A stretch of DNA of 64,000 nt. It comes from Calycina herbarum. Taxonomy: Eukaryota > Ascomycota > Leotiomycetes > Helotiales > Pezizellaceae. The stretch spans positions 727,323-791,322 of the forward strand of contig LLEY01000006.1 of the NCBI GenBank assembly GCA_001414485.1, given 5' to 3'. Both the position numbers and the translations under genes were made by a program. Shown here piece after piece: positions 45,588-59,005 of this stretch. The notes under the pieces were generated by a model. It had not been told where the DNA came from, made no database searches, and worked only from the letters and a program-made list of their open reading frames with translations. Every line of letters starts with the position of its first letter. The first letter of the stretch is position 1.

Positions 45588-46777
45588 TGGAGGAGATTGG
45601 GCCTCGGTATTCTAGTTCATTCTAGAAACCTTTTGTAGTGGTGGATACTGGATGTGGCCTCCTTGACACCAAGAGGACGAAAAAGCTTTTTATTATTGAC
45701 AGTCTGGCGTTTGGGCCTTTGAAACTTGGGAGTGCACCGGAATGTGCAAATGGGAAATACCCCCTGGCGCCCTTATTTGTTAGTTAGCAGGAAAGCGTGG
45801 GAAAGCGCAACCTTCTAGCAATTGATTACTTTCCTTGAAAATTGTGTTTATGATTTAGTTGAAGCAATTGATCGTGATATTATCGTGTGCTGTAAGACAA
45901 CCAGTGGTGAGTTGCTTGTAAAAATTGCTGTTTGCAACCTGAACAATATAGATAGCCTCTGGTACCCGCAACCTGGTACAGTCTTTTCCTCAGAGCAATC
46001 ACTTGTAAATAATTTTATAGACCTACCTTACAAAGAACCTGACTTGTAAAATGTTCCCTCATAACATCAATTGCCCGATTTGGTGTAAGCAAAAAGTTCT
46101 CTAACCTAAACGATCGAGGAAAGCATTTCCTTGTCTCCTAGCAGGAGGACTTACAGGAACAATCATGAACGACCTGGTTGATGTGGAACCCTTTCAGGTT
46201 ATGCTCCGCTGGATCATGACCCCAAAATTCCACAAGGCTATTAGCAAAGACACGTTTTGTTAGTCCAGCCTTTTTATTGAAAGGGCAAGCATGTGTCAAA
46301 CCCTAGTTTACGAACAGGGGTCGGAAGAAATACTAGCCGACTTCCGGTTCGCCCTAACCACACACACAACTAGTAAACAGCCCTTCGCTTAGGCAGCCAC
46401 GTGCTCCCCAGTCATTGAAGCAAAAGTGAATCGATGGACGACGATTGTTTAGAAGTTTCTGGTAGCGGTGAAAACCCTTGGGCAACATTTCCCGGTGCAG
46501 GGCGCATAAATCTTTCGTGCTGGTTCCTTGTTAGCTACGGATCTTTTCAAAACATTCTCCAACAGAGTGTTCCCCCCAAACACACCTCCCTCCACCACTG
46601 TTATCTTCCATAATTGTTCTGAAATCTTGTTCATTGCTTTGTCCTGGTTTTGAGTATATCTTGCCATACTTCAGCATCCGCTTTCCACATCCTGAGGTAG
46701 CTCCATTCTCCACCGTGTGTAATATTTTGTTTATGAATTATACAGTACAATAAAGAAGACTGACAGTTTTAGGTAAG
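45588..46777. other. Intergenic, no supported gene
   Basis: A plus frame at 45822-46049 (75 codons) lacks known motifs. Otherwise promoter-like sequence of the next array gene. Confidence 0.45.
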
Positions 46778-48599
46778 ATGGATAGGAAGAACGTACCCCG
46801 TAAGGGCCATCGACCCTCGAGTCCACCAACGAGTCCGAAGACAGCTTTCTTAAAATCGCTGCTCCAAGCACATCTCGAAACTGCCACCGAGACACCATAC
46901 TCTTCGCGGTCCGCTTCGTTTGATCAGCCCAGCACATTTGACGAGCGTTCTCCGTTCGGAAGCTACTCTAGCAATTCCACTATTGACAGAATTAATGGTC
47001 AGATTGCCAGAAGAATTTCCGGTGACAAATCTGGTGATGCTTCCGGTATGTAAAGACTTATACCAGCAACACATCACAGCTTAATGTGTATGAGAAGATA
47101 CTAATCTGTATGAAGATTTTCCCAGTCACACTCCGCGACCCTCCAGCTTGATGAAGAACGCGATTGAAAATAGACGAAAGATTCGAGTTGAGGACAGCGA
47201 TAACTCCCCGACCGACCCACCTCTGCTGAACCTTGCCGAGATCGCAAAGCAGAAAAAGACCACAAAAGACGTGACCAGTGCCCCCAGACGCGCATATGAA
47301 CCTTTATCGGAGCTCATTGGAAGAATGGAATCTTTTGGTCCAGTCTCCAGCACCACCCTCCGCCAAAGCCCCCAAGAATCCGAAGCGTTGAATACTCCAA
47401 ATATCGCAGCAGGATATCGAACACAATTGACAAAATATGATGGATTCGGTGCTACGCTGTCCAAGGCTGCAGAGTCCAAGATTCAAAAGTCCTCGATATT
47501 TTCAGGGGTCTTACAACGAGAGAATCTGGCAGCTGCAGGAGATCCAAAAAATGGTTTTGGTGATATGACGACCAGACAACCGGCTGTTAAAAACCCATCA
47601 TTATATTTTATGTTGTCTGGTAATCGAGACAGTTTCGAAAGCTCGTATCATGAGGCTGGCAAGAAATCATACCGACCAATGAGTGGCATGCTGGATACCG
47701 TCGACACTTTACCTCATGACAGGTTCCGAAGCATCTACAACAACATCAGCCAGCCATACAATCAAGTGTTTGGAGTGCCGAATGATACCGAAGCCTCCCA
47801 ACCTTATCCGCCACGGGCAATGACACCAGACATCCGTCCAGCAACGCCTTTGGGAAGTCTGAAACTTGCGGCCAGTCCCTCAAATTCGTTGGTACCATAC
47901 CCCCAAGCCAACATGAAACCCTCGGAATTGATGCTTAGGGAACAAGGCCTCCTCCCAGATAAGCCACACCCTGCGTTCACGGGAGTCGCACAGGTCCAGA
48001 TCCCCGATGAGGAGAATTGCGCCCTGTATCTGAGGTATATCCCAACAAGTGTAACCCATGGTGATATATTTAGCATCATCAACTGCGGTGCAGTGTGCAC
48101 ATTGCACATCTATCCAGCAGTCGATGGACACAAGACACCGGCTGCGAAGCTAATTTTCATGAAGCCTTCCAGCGCTGCTGCTTTCCTTCGAAATCACATG
48201 CGACAGCCCATTGTGCTCCATTATGGGAGAATCTCCGTGAAGTATAATCGGGATGGTGTTCGTCGACATGCAGGAAGACAGACCAGAGTGGTTCGTGTCA
48301 GAGGACCTGAGGAAGGAAGAACTTACTCTTTCTGGAATCAGTACATCCGGCATTTCTGTTCATGCTATTTCGAGCTTGCATACGCCCCTTCCATGGTCCC
48401 TGGTGAGAGTGTAGTAGATCTTAGATTTGCTCGCGTAGAAGGACAATCGCAAATGGTGATGAAGAGTATCCGGCAAGATCCAGCACTCCAGCACCTCCGT
48501 GTCAGTTATGGCCCAGACCCTTGTGATCCTTCCTCGATTCCAGCCTTCACGTTCAATGGGAATAGTAACACTGGCACCAGAAATGGCAACAACTCGTAG
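46778..48599 (+). CDS. RRM-like array protein 3
   Basis: Exons are 46778-47045 and 47116-48599 (583 residues). The 70-bp intron has a GTATGT donor, an ACTAAT branch point and an AAG acceptor. The long disordered N-terminus includes KPSELMLREQGLLPDKP at about residue 360, which is also present in protein 4. The module (about 385-575) runs DEENCALYLRYIPTSVTHGD, INCGAVCTLHIYP, AAKLIFMKPSSAAAFL and ISVKYNRDG. The second half has TRVVRVRGPEEG, VVDLRFARVEGQSQMVMKSI and the terminal SYGPDPCDPSS. The tail FTFNGNSNTG resembles that of protein 1. It is the best-preserved example of the module. Confidence 0.82.
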
Positions 48600-49342
48600 A
48601 TCGGTCTTGTTGGGTCGTGGTTCTTTTTTGAATGGGATTTAGCCAAAATAGGGAACTTGGGAGTGGTCGATTTGGTGTTGGAGCATTGAGGGGGTTTTTC
48701 CTGGTTTCTTTTTGTGTTCTTAACAGCTGATTCGGAATCAGGGTGTATTCGCCGGATACACCAAGTAGCAAGTGGCCTAAGCTTGTTACTTTTGTTCCTA
48801 ATAAAAACTTTGAATGATATTAAAATTTTGTCCTTCCAAAAAAGGAAATGCCGGTGATATTTGGCAAAAAGGACTTAACAATGCAGAGATTCTAGAGAAG
48901 ATACAATATCTGTGAATAAGATATTAGCAAAAAAAGCACACAAACACCATCACAAAGGGAATATTGTTGGAGAACAGAGCAAACAGTTATATACAGATAA
49001 GACTAACGAAAGATTTACTATGAGCGTGCAGTGACGGGATTTTCACTTATGATGTTTGCTGCAAGCTCCGGACCAAGTGAATGCATTGCAGTGTGTGTTT
49101 CTTGGGGGGACCCACCGCATAGAGTCACAGTACAGTTAACCCCTTCTTGGCATTCGGCCTAAGCCATTCTATTTCCTGATTTCTTGCTTGTTAGCAGTAA
49201 ACACACCTGGACTTACCAGAATTTCATCCATTAGACAACCTTTTAATGCGACGACTGTGACAGGTAACACTCTCCTTTAATTACTGCCCCCTTTCTCCAT
49301 TGTTAACAGCTCTCTTCAGAGTTCTCACCAAAGACAGTAAGC
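48600..49342. other. Intergenic, no gene seen
   Basis: 3' flank and promoter region between two array genes. Confidence 0.55.
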
Positions 49343-51412
49343 ATGGCAGATTCATATTTGCCTCGCATATTTGCGAACTCGTCGGAGCCAAAAAACATAT
49401 CCCCACCAAAGCATGCGAGTATCCGTCAACAACCAACATCGTTCTCCTCTTCAAACGACCCGGATAAGGTTGCGAATGAAGGTCCAACCAGTACTGTTCA
49501 TAATATGAGTACGCCGACGCCCAGAAAGCCATCGAGCCTCGCCCGTATCACAACGAACTCGGATGAGCTCGCTCGATTGCAGATCTCGAGCGCGAGACAG
49601 AAGCCATTGACAGCAGGTACATCGCGGTCCTCAATCGAGGCAGGAAGTATGTTCGATAGCTCTCCATTCCTGTATATTACTGGCAATTCCTCGGCGGTCG
49701 TCGATCCTTTCCAGTTGACAATACCGAGCACATCAACTCGCAGATTTGACATTCGGACAGGTAGTTTTCCTTCGCGCATACTGACTACCAGGAATCAATG
49801 AGATGGCTAAGTATTCAATAGATGCTCGTGGCTACACGAACCAACCGAGTAACGTATCCCATGGCCTCTTTGGTAACAACAACTCCGTCAGTGAGAACAT
49901 AACTAGGAGTTTGCCCAAAAAAGTGCCATCAGAAAAGATCGCGCGACAACGCTCCAGGTGGCAAGAAGTCTTCAACCACCAAAGCAGGGAAAGCAGTCTA
50001 AGCCGTGAAAATGAAGTGCAAGAGCCAATGCCATCTACACCGGTTCGCTATCGTGCGGCCGAGAGAATGATGAGCCCAGCAGCTATCTCTCCCCATCGCC
50101 AACGTACCGCATCGAGGCTGGAGGAGGCTGCAAATGAGCAACGGGTTTTTGGTATGCAGGTATTAGGAACAAGAATTGAAGAGGGACACCGACGCAACGC
50201 GTTCAGTATGCCAATCATTGAGGAAGGCGCTGGTGGTGACCCGACGGACGAGCTTCACGACATGTATAAGACGGCATTGTCGCTTCGCTCTAGCAATGTC
50301 GTAACTCAAGACCGTCGCTCATTCTTTCCCACTCAAGACTATGTCATGAGTTCCAACTATCGACCAAGACCAGAGGATCAAATTGGCGATAATCCATTCA
50401 ACAACCAATATCCGAGTCAGGGCATGGCCCATAGCGCAGTGATGAACAATTCGATATTCCATGGTCACATTAATGACACCGTCCCTGCTGCCATCCAACC
50501 AGCACCATTTACAATGGCATTGGTCTTCCAAGATCCGCAGCAATCTCCAGCTACCTATAACCCGAACGGTTTGGCCGCCATGGCAATGATGCAAGGCACA
50601 AATCCGTGGGCTGGGATGATAATGTCTTCACCCACACTCAAGCCGTCGAACATGCTCTTGAGACAACAGGGCAAGTTGCCACCCATGATAGAGGAGGCAC
50701 CCAAGTCCCTCTCTAAGGGCGAGCACTTGAGCGAGACGTACGAGGAGGAGAAAGTCCTCGATGAAGAGAACTGCGCTTTGGTATGCAACCTTTCCCTGTG
50801 ATTTTTCTTTTGAATTCCCGTTCTCAATTTTCACGAGTAATTCAAACCCTTCCGCTCTTGATCCACCGGGAGAAAGAAACGTATGCTAATTTGTTTCAGT
50901 GGATCACAAACGTGGCTAGGACCATCACGCCAAGATTGTTCTTCCAGATGGTCAGATGCGGTGCAGTATACGCCCTCCACATGTATCCTCCAACGGGTCA
51001 ACACAAGACGAAAGCAGCCAAGTTGATCTTTAAGAGCCCTTCAAGCGCGGCGACCTTTCTCCAGCAGGCGAACTCCACGGCGGGCTTATCACCTCATGGC
51101 AAACGACTCAGGGTGCAGTACAATCGAAATGGCGTCCGGAAATATACTGGCAGCAAGACTCGTGTGGTTCATGTCCTTGGACCTAGTGATGAGATGTTGT
51201 TCCCAGTTTGGGATGCGTACTTTCGAGGACTTTGCGTCTTTGATTACGACGAGGTCCTGTTCCCTGTTTGCTACATCGAGGGCCATTCAATCATTGAGTT
51301 TCGCTTCATGAGAGTGGATGCGCAGTCCCAGATGATCCATAAAGAGATCAATGAGAATGTGCAGCTTCAAAGGTTCCAAGCATACTTCGCTCCTGACCCT
51401 TGCGGGCCCTGA
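49343..51412 (+). CDS. RRM-like array protein 4
   Basis: Exons are 49343-49760, 49822-50780 and 50900-51412 (629 residues, longest of the array). Donors are GTAGTT and GTATGC. The first acceptor is uncertain: AATAG at 49821 is chosen because the nearer CCAG would leave a 31-bp intron. The N-terminal 450 residues are disordered, with KPSNMLLRQQGKLPPM at about residue 420. The module begins DEENCAL, is split there by intron 2, and continues WITNVARTITPRLFFQM, RCGAVYALHMYPP, AAKLIFKSPSSAATFLQQ and RVQYNRNGVRK. Next come TRVVHVLGPSDEM and IEFRFMRVDAQSQMIHKEI, then FAPDPCGP at the very end. It is closest to protein 3. Confidence 0.8.
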
Positions 51413-52813
51413 ACAATGCCCACGAAATCCTGGAAATCGAGGAGGCCGAAGAGAGCAATTTAATATCAAAGATGGTCAGGATAGGCGTCCAAGGATATAT
51501 GGTTTGTTGGTATTAGGAAAATGGGTGGAGACTTGTTTATCGGCGTTGGTAGCTCCATCGAGATATGAACGAGATGGGGTAACGATTGTCGTTTGGCGGT
51601 AGAATTGAGTTTGATTTATCAAAATTTGGATTGTCCTGGAGTGTTCCGGGGCTTGAAAATAGAGATTGCTTGGAATTGAATCGATTGGCGGGGCATACCA
51701 GGATTTCGGGATTGTTCTTGAAACTTGAGTCGGTGTACCAAAACAAAATTAGGAGTTGCTTTCCTTCAAACAAAATAATTTTATTTTCAAAACATATTCT
51801 GCATTCCTAAACTCAAAGTCTTGATAGACAGTCGTGGTCCACGAATCCGTGAGAACATAATTGAGCAAAACCTGCCAGTTAGAGACAGGATTCTAACGAC
51901 ATAGGAAATGCAAGAGAGGATGACGCATTAAAGGAAACGAGTGTTGAGAACGCCCAACAAGGTCGACCACCAGTCCCGGCTTTCAATTGCCAACTAACTC
52001 TAGGGAAAGCATAGTACAAAATCATGAGCAATCTCGCGCGATTGGGCTTTCCATACCGTATTGTTTGACTGAGTCGAAGATACTTCAAAATCATGAGCAA
52101 TCTCAGCAAACAATATTCAGTTGCAATGACCCTTGAAATGACTAATAAGAGACCTCCAGCTTATAAACCAGGGCAGCACCCTTGTCATCATTGGAGTTTT
52201 ATTCACCCCATTGTTGTATATGGTTTTCAATCAATCCATGTAGTTGGTTTACTGGAGCCAAGATGTATTGAAAATTCCGAGAGCTCAAGTAATGGCTCGT
52301 TATCTCGTCATAGCCAGGCGTACAGCATCAGCGTAAAAGTCCATTTTGAGACAAAGGAATACGCGGACGCACAAGCGAGGAACGAAAGCAGAGCAATTAG
52401 CCTAGCGAAAGGAAGCTTGAAAAAACAAGCAGATCAATGCCTCCACTTGATAGGCTTAGATAAAGTTGTGATTGAAAGGGCCTTTAGCGTAGCTGCACCT
52501 GTGGCGCGTGCAACTATAGTGAATTGATGAACGAAAGCTTAGAACTGGTTGCCGAATCTTGTGGAACCCTCTAGTTAAGCGAGATAGAGCGAACATAAAG
52601 TCGGTCCACTTTTATCTCTAAAACTAAACTTATTCCACAAGGAAATTTGATGTCGCCCGCCCCAACGTGGATGTCAACCAATACCCCAGGCAGCAGGCAG
52701 GCAACAGCGCACAACTTCGGTCCCCTCAACACTGTTGAAGGCACCTTTCGCAGATCACTTGAAACGTCCCCCTTTCTGCTTTCTCCCAAGGCTCAGTCTT
52801 TCGCAAGAAAAAT
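51413..52813. other. Intergenic spacer with one doubtful 144-codon frame
   Basis: A plus frame at 52093-52527 (C-terminal DKVVIERAFSVAAPVARA) is unrecognised. Its start region repeats a 19-bp string, CAAAATCATGAGCAATCTC, found at both 52017 and 52086. It is not convincing as a gene. Confidence 0.4.
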
Positions 52814-54426
52814 ATGAGTCCAAATAACGATCACCGCCGAGAGTCGCGATGGGTAGGAACCCGAATGTTCGTTTCTGCAGACGCGACTCTCGAAAGAGCC
52901 GCAGCCGACACCTCCCCTTCGAGCAACATCCAAGCACAAGGAGAGTACACGGTCAATGTCGTTCCTCGACCTCGATCGCGAACCTTTGGAGTACGCGACA
53001 TCCCAGCACTAGGACTAGAGAGACTCGATGGTGTTGCGGGTTTCGAATCTCGCCCCCCGCGCCGGCTAAGTCACTCTGCCCACCACCAAGCGCCCAACCT
53101 GCAGCCTCTCAGAGCAGGCACACAGGAAGCAGGACTGGCCATCCAATCGTCAGCAGCAATGGAAGCTCCATACACCATGAAGAAACCATTTCCTCACGAT
53201 GGACAACGGCCCACGGGCATGGTTTCCCCAAGAAGAGCCTCTACAGGTGACTGGCGGGATAGACAAAACCCAGCACGTATGTTCCTCTTCACTTCACTGA
53301 AATAAAATGTTGCTAACAACTTTGGGTCAGATCCATTTGCATTCCCACAAGCTTTTGCTGGAAGCCACCAACTACAACACTCACCAAAGTCGACCAGAAG
53401 TAATTTTGGACTCGAGGACATAGTAGAGGGAGAGCGTACAAGCTATGCAAGTGCTCTCAAGAGCGCGCAGACACCGATGGAGTCTGTGCCATACATGGGA
53501 CGATCTCGACATAGCAACTCGGTAGAATGGCGCCCAGTCGACTGGTCCGCGCAGCCAGGCTGGTAAGGCAACGCCCAATTTTCCTTGCTATCTGTGCTAA
53601 TATGCATGTCAGGCGTGTCCTCGGAACGAGCGAACAAGTTGCAAATCCCAGAAACAAGCCTCTCCTCAGCGTCGAAACTGCCATGACATTCGAAAACCCG
53701 CAGTCAAGCAGCAGCTCCGGAAGCCCACACAGTGGCCGCCGAAGTGATCTCGGTGGATTCAAACCCTCACGGATGAAGGAGGAACAACGTGGATTTGTTG
53801 CTGCCCCAACTGGCTCCAACTATCTCGGCAACAAACAGAGTCGGCGACAAGCCCCCCGAAATAAAGATGATCCAAATGAAGACAACTGCGCCTTGTGGTT
53901 GACAAACCTGCCACCTGACCTCACGCTTCGTGGTTTCCTTGCTCTGGTCAATACTGGAGAAGTTTTCGCTGTTGTGTTCTCCCAACCGAAGCCACCAACT
54001 TGGACCCAAGCAGTGAAGCTGGTTTTCAAGACCAACGAAGCAGCCTCACAGTTCTTGAACCAGGTAAAAAGCAATCAGGGAATTGTTGTCAGCGGAATGC
54101 GAACGGAGGGAACTTGGAACCGCAACTGGTACCCAGAAGATCGAAGCACAAAGACCCGAGTATTGCAAATCGAGGGTCCTGCTTCCGAGATGACTTGGAA
54201 AGGTTGGCACGATTTCTTCGACGAATGTGTCGTTTATCAAATTGAGGAGGAGCTCGAACTTCCATGCGACACTCCAGGAAAGCGAACCTTCGAGTTCCGG
54301 TTTGCGCGAGTCGACGGCCAGTCTGAGGCATTGTACCAGGCCATTTCTAAGAACAACTCTAGATTTGGTGGCTACCGCTACAGATACGGGGCAGATCCTT
54401 GCGATCCCAGTTCAGGCTTGAGATAG
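52814..54426 (+). CDS. RRM-like array protein 5
   Basis: Exons are 52814-53276, 53331-53562 and 53613-54426 (502 residues), with GTATGT and GTAAGG donors and 50-54-bp introns. The disordered N-terminus is Arg/Ser/Pro-rich. The module (about 320-500) has NEDNCALWLTNLPPDLTLRG, VNTGEVFAVVFSQP, AVKLVFKTNEAASQFLNQV, then TRVLQIEGPASEMTWKGW, FFDECVVYQIEEELELP, FEFRFARVDGQSEALYQAI and YGADPCDPSSGLR at the C-terminus. It is the last gene of the array, followed by about 4.6 kb of gene-poor DNA. Function unknown; a divergent RRM is the best structural guess. Confidence 0.8.
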
Positions 54427-57400
54427 TTCTGCCAGCACGTCTACCTGGCCGGACCTGTGATGGAGGTGAGTCTGTCAGCGAGTGTTTGTTATATCTTGCA
54501 ACGGGTGTCAAACAATGTTGAACCTCATCAAATAAGATGTTAATCTTGAAAGGGAATCTTAAAAAAGTGGAATAGTAGCTTATGGAAAATGGTGATATTA
54601 CAGTGAAGGAATTTCCGACAAAAGGGCTTCAAGATTTTGATCTTCTCGAAAGAAAATCTTGATGAAAAAGGATACAATATGGAGGATAACAGGAAAACGA
54701 GACTCAAAGATGTCAATCTTCAAAAAAGAAAATCTTTAAGCATGTACAACAGACAGTTTAGTGCAAGGGGTCTTTTGTGCTGAGTGGTGTTTTACCTTGT
54801 ACCATCAAGGGTTGACAACATGATTCATAGCACCGGAGGAAATCTCAATAAAATGAACTTTTGTACTCACCCATTGAGGAGGCATCAAGTGAACCACTCA
54901 ATCAATACACTTTTCCTCCAATGCTTGGGGCGCCGATTTCTAATAATGGCTGAAGAGGTATGCTCCCATCCTCTTATAGGACCCTCTCATTTCACTCAAT
55001 CCTCCATCACTCCAAGATATATTTCTCATCTTCAGAGTATGTGATAGCTTTCTTTCATTGGCGTGGTCGTTTTCTTTGGTGTCTTGTTGGTCCGTGGGTT
55101 CGTTAGGGTCTTGGCAACGGCTATTGGTTACGTTCCTTCTGAGCAGATTCCCAATCCAATCTGATTCCCATCAATAGTATATCCATGCTTTTGTTTCGTT
55201 ATTGGGCGACTTTCATTCAGTTGTGGGCTTGCGGAAGTCGAAGTCCAGATAAGGTTCTGAAAGGGTTGAGCTGAGTGAAGGGTACTTATGGCAGGCACGA
55301 AGGATCTACGCTGGAGTTTCCTTGTCAGTTTAAAAGACCGAAACTTGCTCAAGTACCTCTTACAGATTGTTAAGAGCTTAGAATCGGCTGCTGGGTGGCA
55401 CAGTTTCCTAGGGGCTTTGGGGAACCGATCGCGATGTCGGTTACCCATATCGGTTTCGCATAGAAAGTCGGTTTGTTTGCGCAATCGGATTGCGCAAAGT
55501 CTGGCACAAGGGGGCGTGGTTTTTGGAGATGGTTTGTGATGGATTGAATGCTCTTACCAGTAGATTGTAAAGATGTATCTGGTGATGGTAATCTGTGACT
55601 GTGGAGAGTCGTTGGATTTGAGTTGTAGGGTCAGAATTGGGGCTTATCGACGGATGATTAGATTGGTTAACATCGTGGGCTAACCGGAAGCGGAGTCAGC
55701 CGATCCTCCCTTTCTATCACGCAATATCACCAGCACACAGCACTAGAATTACCATTTAAAGGATAACAAATTGATTAGAGCATTGATTCAACTTACTTGT
55801 GGGCAATTCCTGAATATTTCTATAAAGTGAGAATCCATAATTGTAAAGCATCAATACAAATAATCACGAGGACGGCAGAATTCACTGAGCATAGGGTCAG
55901 GTGAGTTGTGTAAACGATTCAATTTTCGGGAAAGCAGTACTTAACCAAACTCCATCAGCATAAATATCCCCGTTTCCCTCTTTCCCCTCCCAGAACATAA
56001 CCCAAGCTTCCAACCCGATATGAAACTACAAAAGAAGAAACAGAGGAAAGAGTTTGGATAATCTCAATAACTCGGTTCAAAAATCCCAAGCTATCACTTG
56101 CCCCAACTAGAACTTCAGAATTCCAAAATCTACCAGACTGAATTTTGCAATAATACCTGCTTCCTCTTCGAAGCAACCCCGAACACCACCAATATCCTAG
56201 CTTACTCGAAATAAACCATGACGATATCCAAAACATCCACATAAATGACAGCTATTTGAATGAAAAACTGGACTCATAGACTTTTTGATCCCCTACATTA
56301 GTCCACGTCATCTCAAACTTGTATTAAAAAGCCTACCCTGTCGTAACTTCTTTTAAAATAATTCCAACGTTGCCTTAAACAGTGCGAATTCAAGCGATAG
56401 ATTTACATGAGAATACCGTCTTTGACTTTCATCGCATCTTGATTGTCGGCAGTGCCCACCCATTAGTGAAGATATGTACAACCCTGATTAAAATATGTTT
56501 TCCAAACAGACTAGGAATCACCCACTCAATTACTTCGAAAAGATAGTAGCGAAACATTCCGAAGCGCTTAGCTAAAGCCGGGGAAGTGAATGAAAGGCGT
56601 CCGATACCACTCCGCAATTTTGTCCTCCATCCGATAATCGGCCCGATCTTACTCTAAGAAGATCAGAGTGAGTGAGACTAACTATTCTCGGTAGTGCCTG
56701 GTTAAATGCTCTTATGTTCCTCCGGTTCCTTTGTCCGACCTCCGATACTCGGCCCGACATTACTATGCGTTACTCGGAGTACTTTCTCATGAGTAAGAGG
56801 AACGACTCGCTACTCATGATTAAACAAAAATGACGAGTGGTTCTATTACATTTCAATCCAGTAGAACACTATCCGAATACTTGAACTTCAAAATATTCAT
56901 CCTTTCATATGTAAGTTTCCAAGACTTTTGTAATATAACAAAGAGAGTAAACAACACTCGTTTCTACATTAGATACCTAATTCTAGAAACGGATAGTTAA
57001 ATGACATGCTTCTGAAGAAAAAGAATACTTTAAAAATAGTACATCCGTCATTTTCCTAGCACTGAATTCTTTTACCCAAGTTTGGGTGCACGTTTCTGGA
57101 AACAAATAGTTTTCGGAGAGATAAAGCCTTTTACTGTCGTCTCAGATACCTTGAGACAAAACCATTATACAAGACGGAAGAATTAAGTGAACTACGGAAA
57201 CAGTCGCACAAAAAGTTTGAGGATAATAGAAGTTTATTTCTCTTGATTATATACAACCTTCTGCAACAATTGGCTTGAATATCCCAAACCCATTAGTATA
57301 ACTTAATTGAGTAGACAAGGTTAAGATGGACATTTGAAAAGAGCACACTGCATTACTCAGAAGATTCCTAGCGAGGGGCAGACTCGAGAATGTCGTTTTA

Positions 57401-59005
57401 GTTTGGAAGGGATTTCTTATGCTTTTTCGAAATTAGTAGACATCCCCTCGTTTTTATTTAACATGGTCTTCAAAACTCCCTTCTATCTCTAAAAGAAAGA
57501 CTAAGAATTTCTTACTCACATTTTACAGACTATTCAACTTTCTGAAAATCGACAAAAAGTACCTTTTTTCAGCATTCAAAGCTGCATCCCACTTAAGTCA
57601 ATATTTCTGATATTCAAGCTTCAGATGTGAAACGCAATTATATTGACCAGAAAGCAAGAAATTTCATGTTTCAAGATTGGGATTCAGTAGCATTCTGCGA
57701 TAAAGAGATTGAGAGTATATTGTGTTTTGAAAATTTTTCTTCTAACTCCTATTGTTTATTTGTTTTAGACAAGTCCATTTTTTTAATTTGATGATATTCT
57801 TACCTAAAAGACCCCGTAAGTCCTGAAAGGGTTGGCCATTGTTTCAAGGCAAGATGCGTTGTTTTCGCTTTCTACAACTTGAATTATTTTAGAATGATAG
57901 CAAAATTAAGGACACATATGGAGTTTTGATTATCTTGTTGTGGTTATCTATCATACATGTACAGGGTAGTACCTGTTAATAGTGGTCTTCTTCCCTCTTC
58001 TCAAACTTTCATCCTGAAACTCGTTGCTTTAGCCCAAAATCTCGAATAGCCCACGAGATTTCAAAACGTCGAATCTTTTCATCGAGTCGCCTTCATGATT
58101 TTAGACCACTTTGTCTTAGAAAACACAACGCCTCAGCGTTTTTCGGTATGGGCGGAATATTTCCAAATAATTAGCAGGCATGTTCCTAACCAGTTGAATG
58201 AACCTAAGCTATATAGCATCAAATCGCACTATAACTGCACCATTGAGCCTCGACGGTTTGTTGTGCCACATTAAGTTGGGCGCTTTGCACTTTCAAAAAA
58301 TGGGACTCTATGATACTTGAACCGTAAGTATAGATAGACTGTTTTTCAAATGACCGCAGTCAATGTTATGTTTCTATCATCTGTGAATTGAGAGTAATGG
58401 GGTACGCTGCTCATTCAGCAATTCACAAAACCCTAGCATGTTTTTACATGGCTGCCTTTGCTTTAAAATGTCATCTTGAAGCCTTTTTCTGTAGTGGTTG
58501 TTGGGAGTCTTTTTTCTTTACAGTTAATAGCATTTTGCAACAGTTTCGGAATTTAGTGATGCTGTGACACAAGAAAAATATCTTTTAGAGAACTAAATAG
58601 TCTCTCTTGTGACTCATCTATAATATATAGAAGCTGACAGACTACTTTAGAATGCGAAAGTATAGGAGAATACTGCGGAGCTCTGGTGGCAAGCACCCTA
58701 TTTGCTTGCCTTTTGAGAATTCACTTGAGAACTGTTGCATTTTCGCTCATCAAAAATCAAGAATGACCCACAAGTGGCACCTAAGAGAGTCAATAAACAA
58801 GGATGAAACAACATACACGAGTTTAGCGAGGCAGCAGCTCTGGTATAAATCATCGCGTCAGGCCGCTTGCAGTCCTTTCCCTTCAACCATTTTTCCACCA
58901 ACACGGAGCACATCATCGAGATCCTTCTGGATAACCCAACAGGCTTCTTGAAACATCTCAACTACTCATATCTTCCGAGCAGTGTGTGAGAAAGTATAAG
59001 CGAAA
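54427..59005. other. Gene-poor 4.6-kb region
   Basis: No frame with recognisable content on either strand, and composition is not strongly RIP-like. Near 54530-54740 the word GAAAATCTT recurs in several diverged AAAGAAAATCTT(G/T)A contexts. Near 56630-56760 a TCCGAT(A/T)(A/C)TCGGCCCGA word occurs twice. It may hold old, unrecognisable repeats or long regulatory DNA. Confidence 0.5.

Noticed and set aside
52017..52104. 19-bp direct repeat CAAAATCATGAGCAATCTC at two sites 69 bp apart
   Set aside because: Only two short copies with no further structure; not enough for a repeat array or element.
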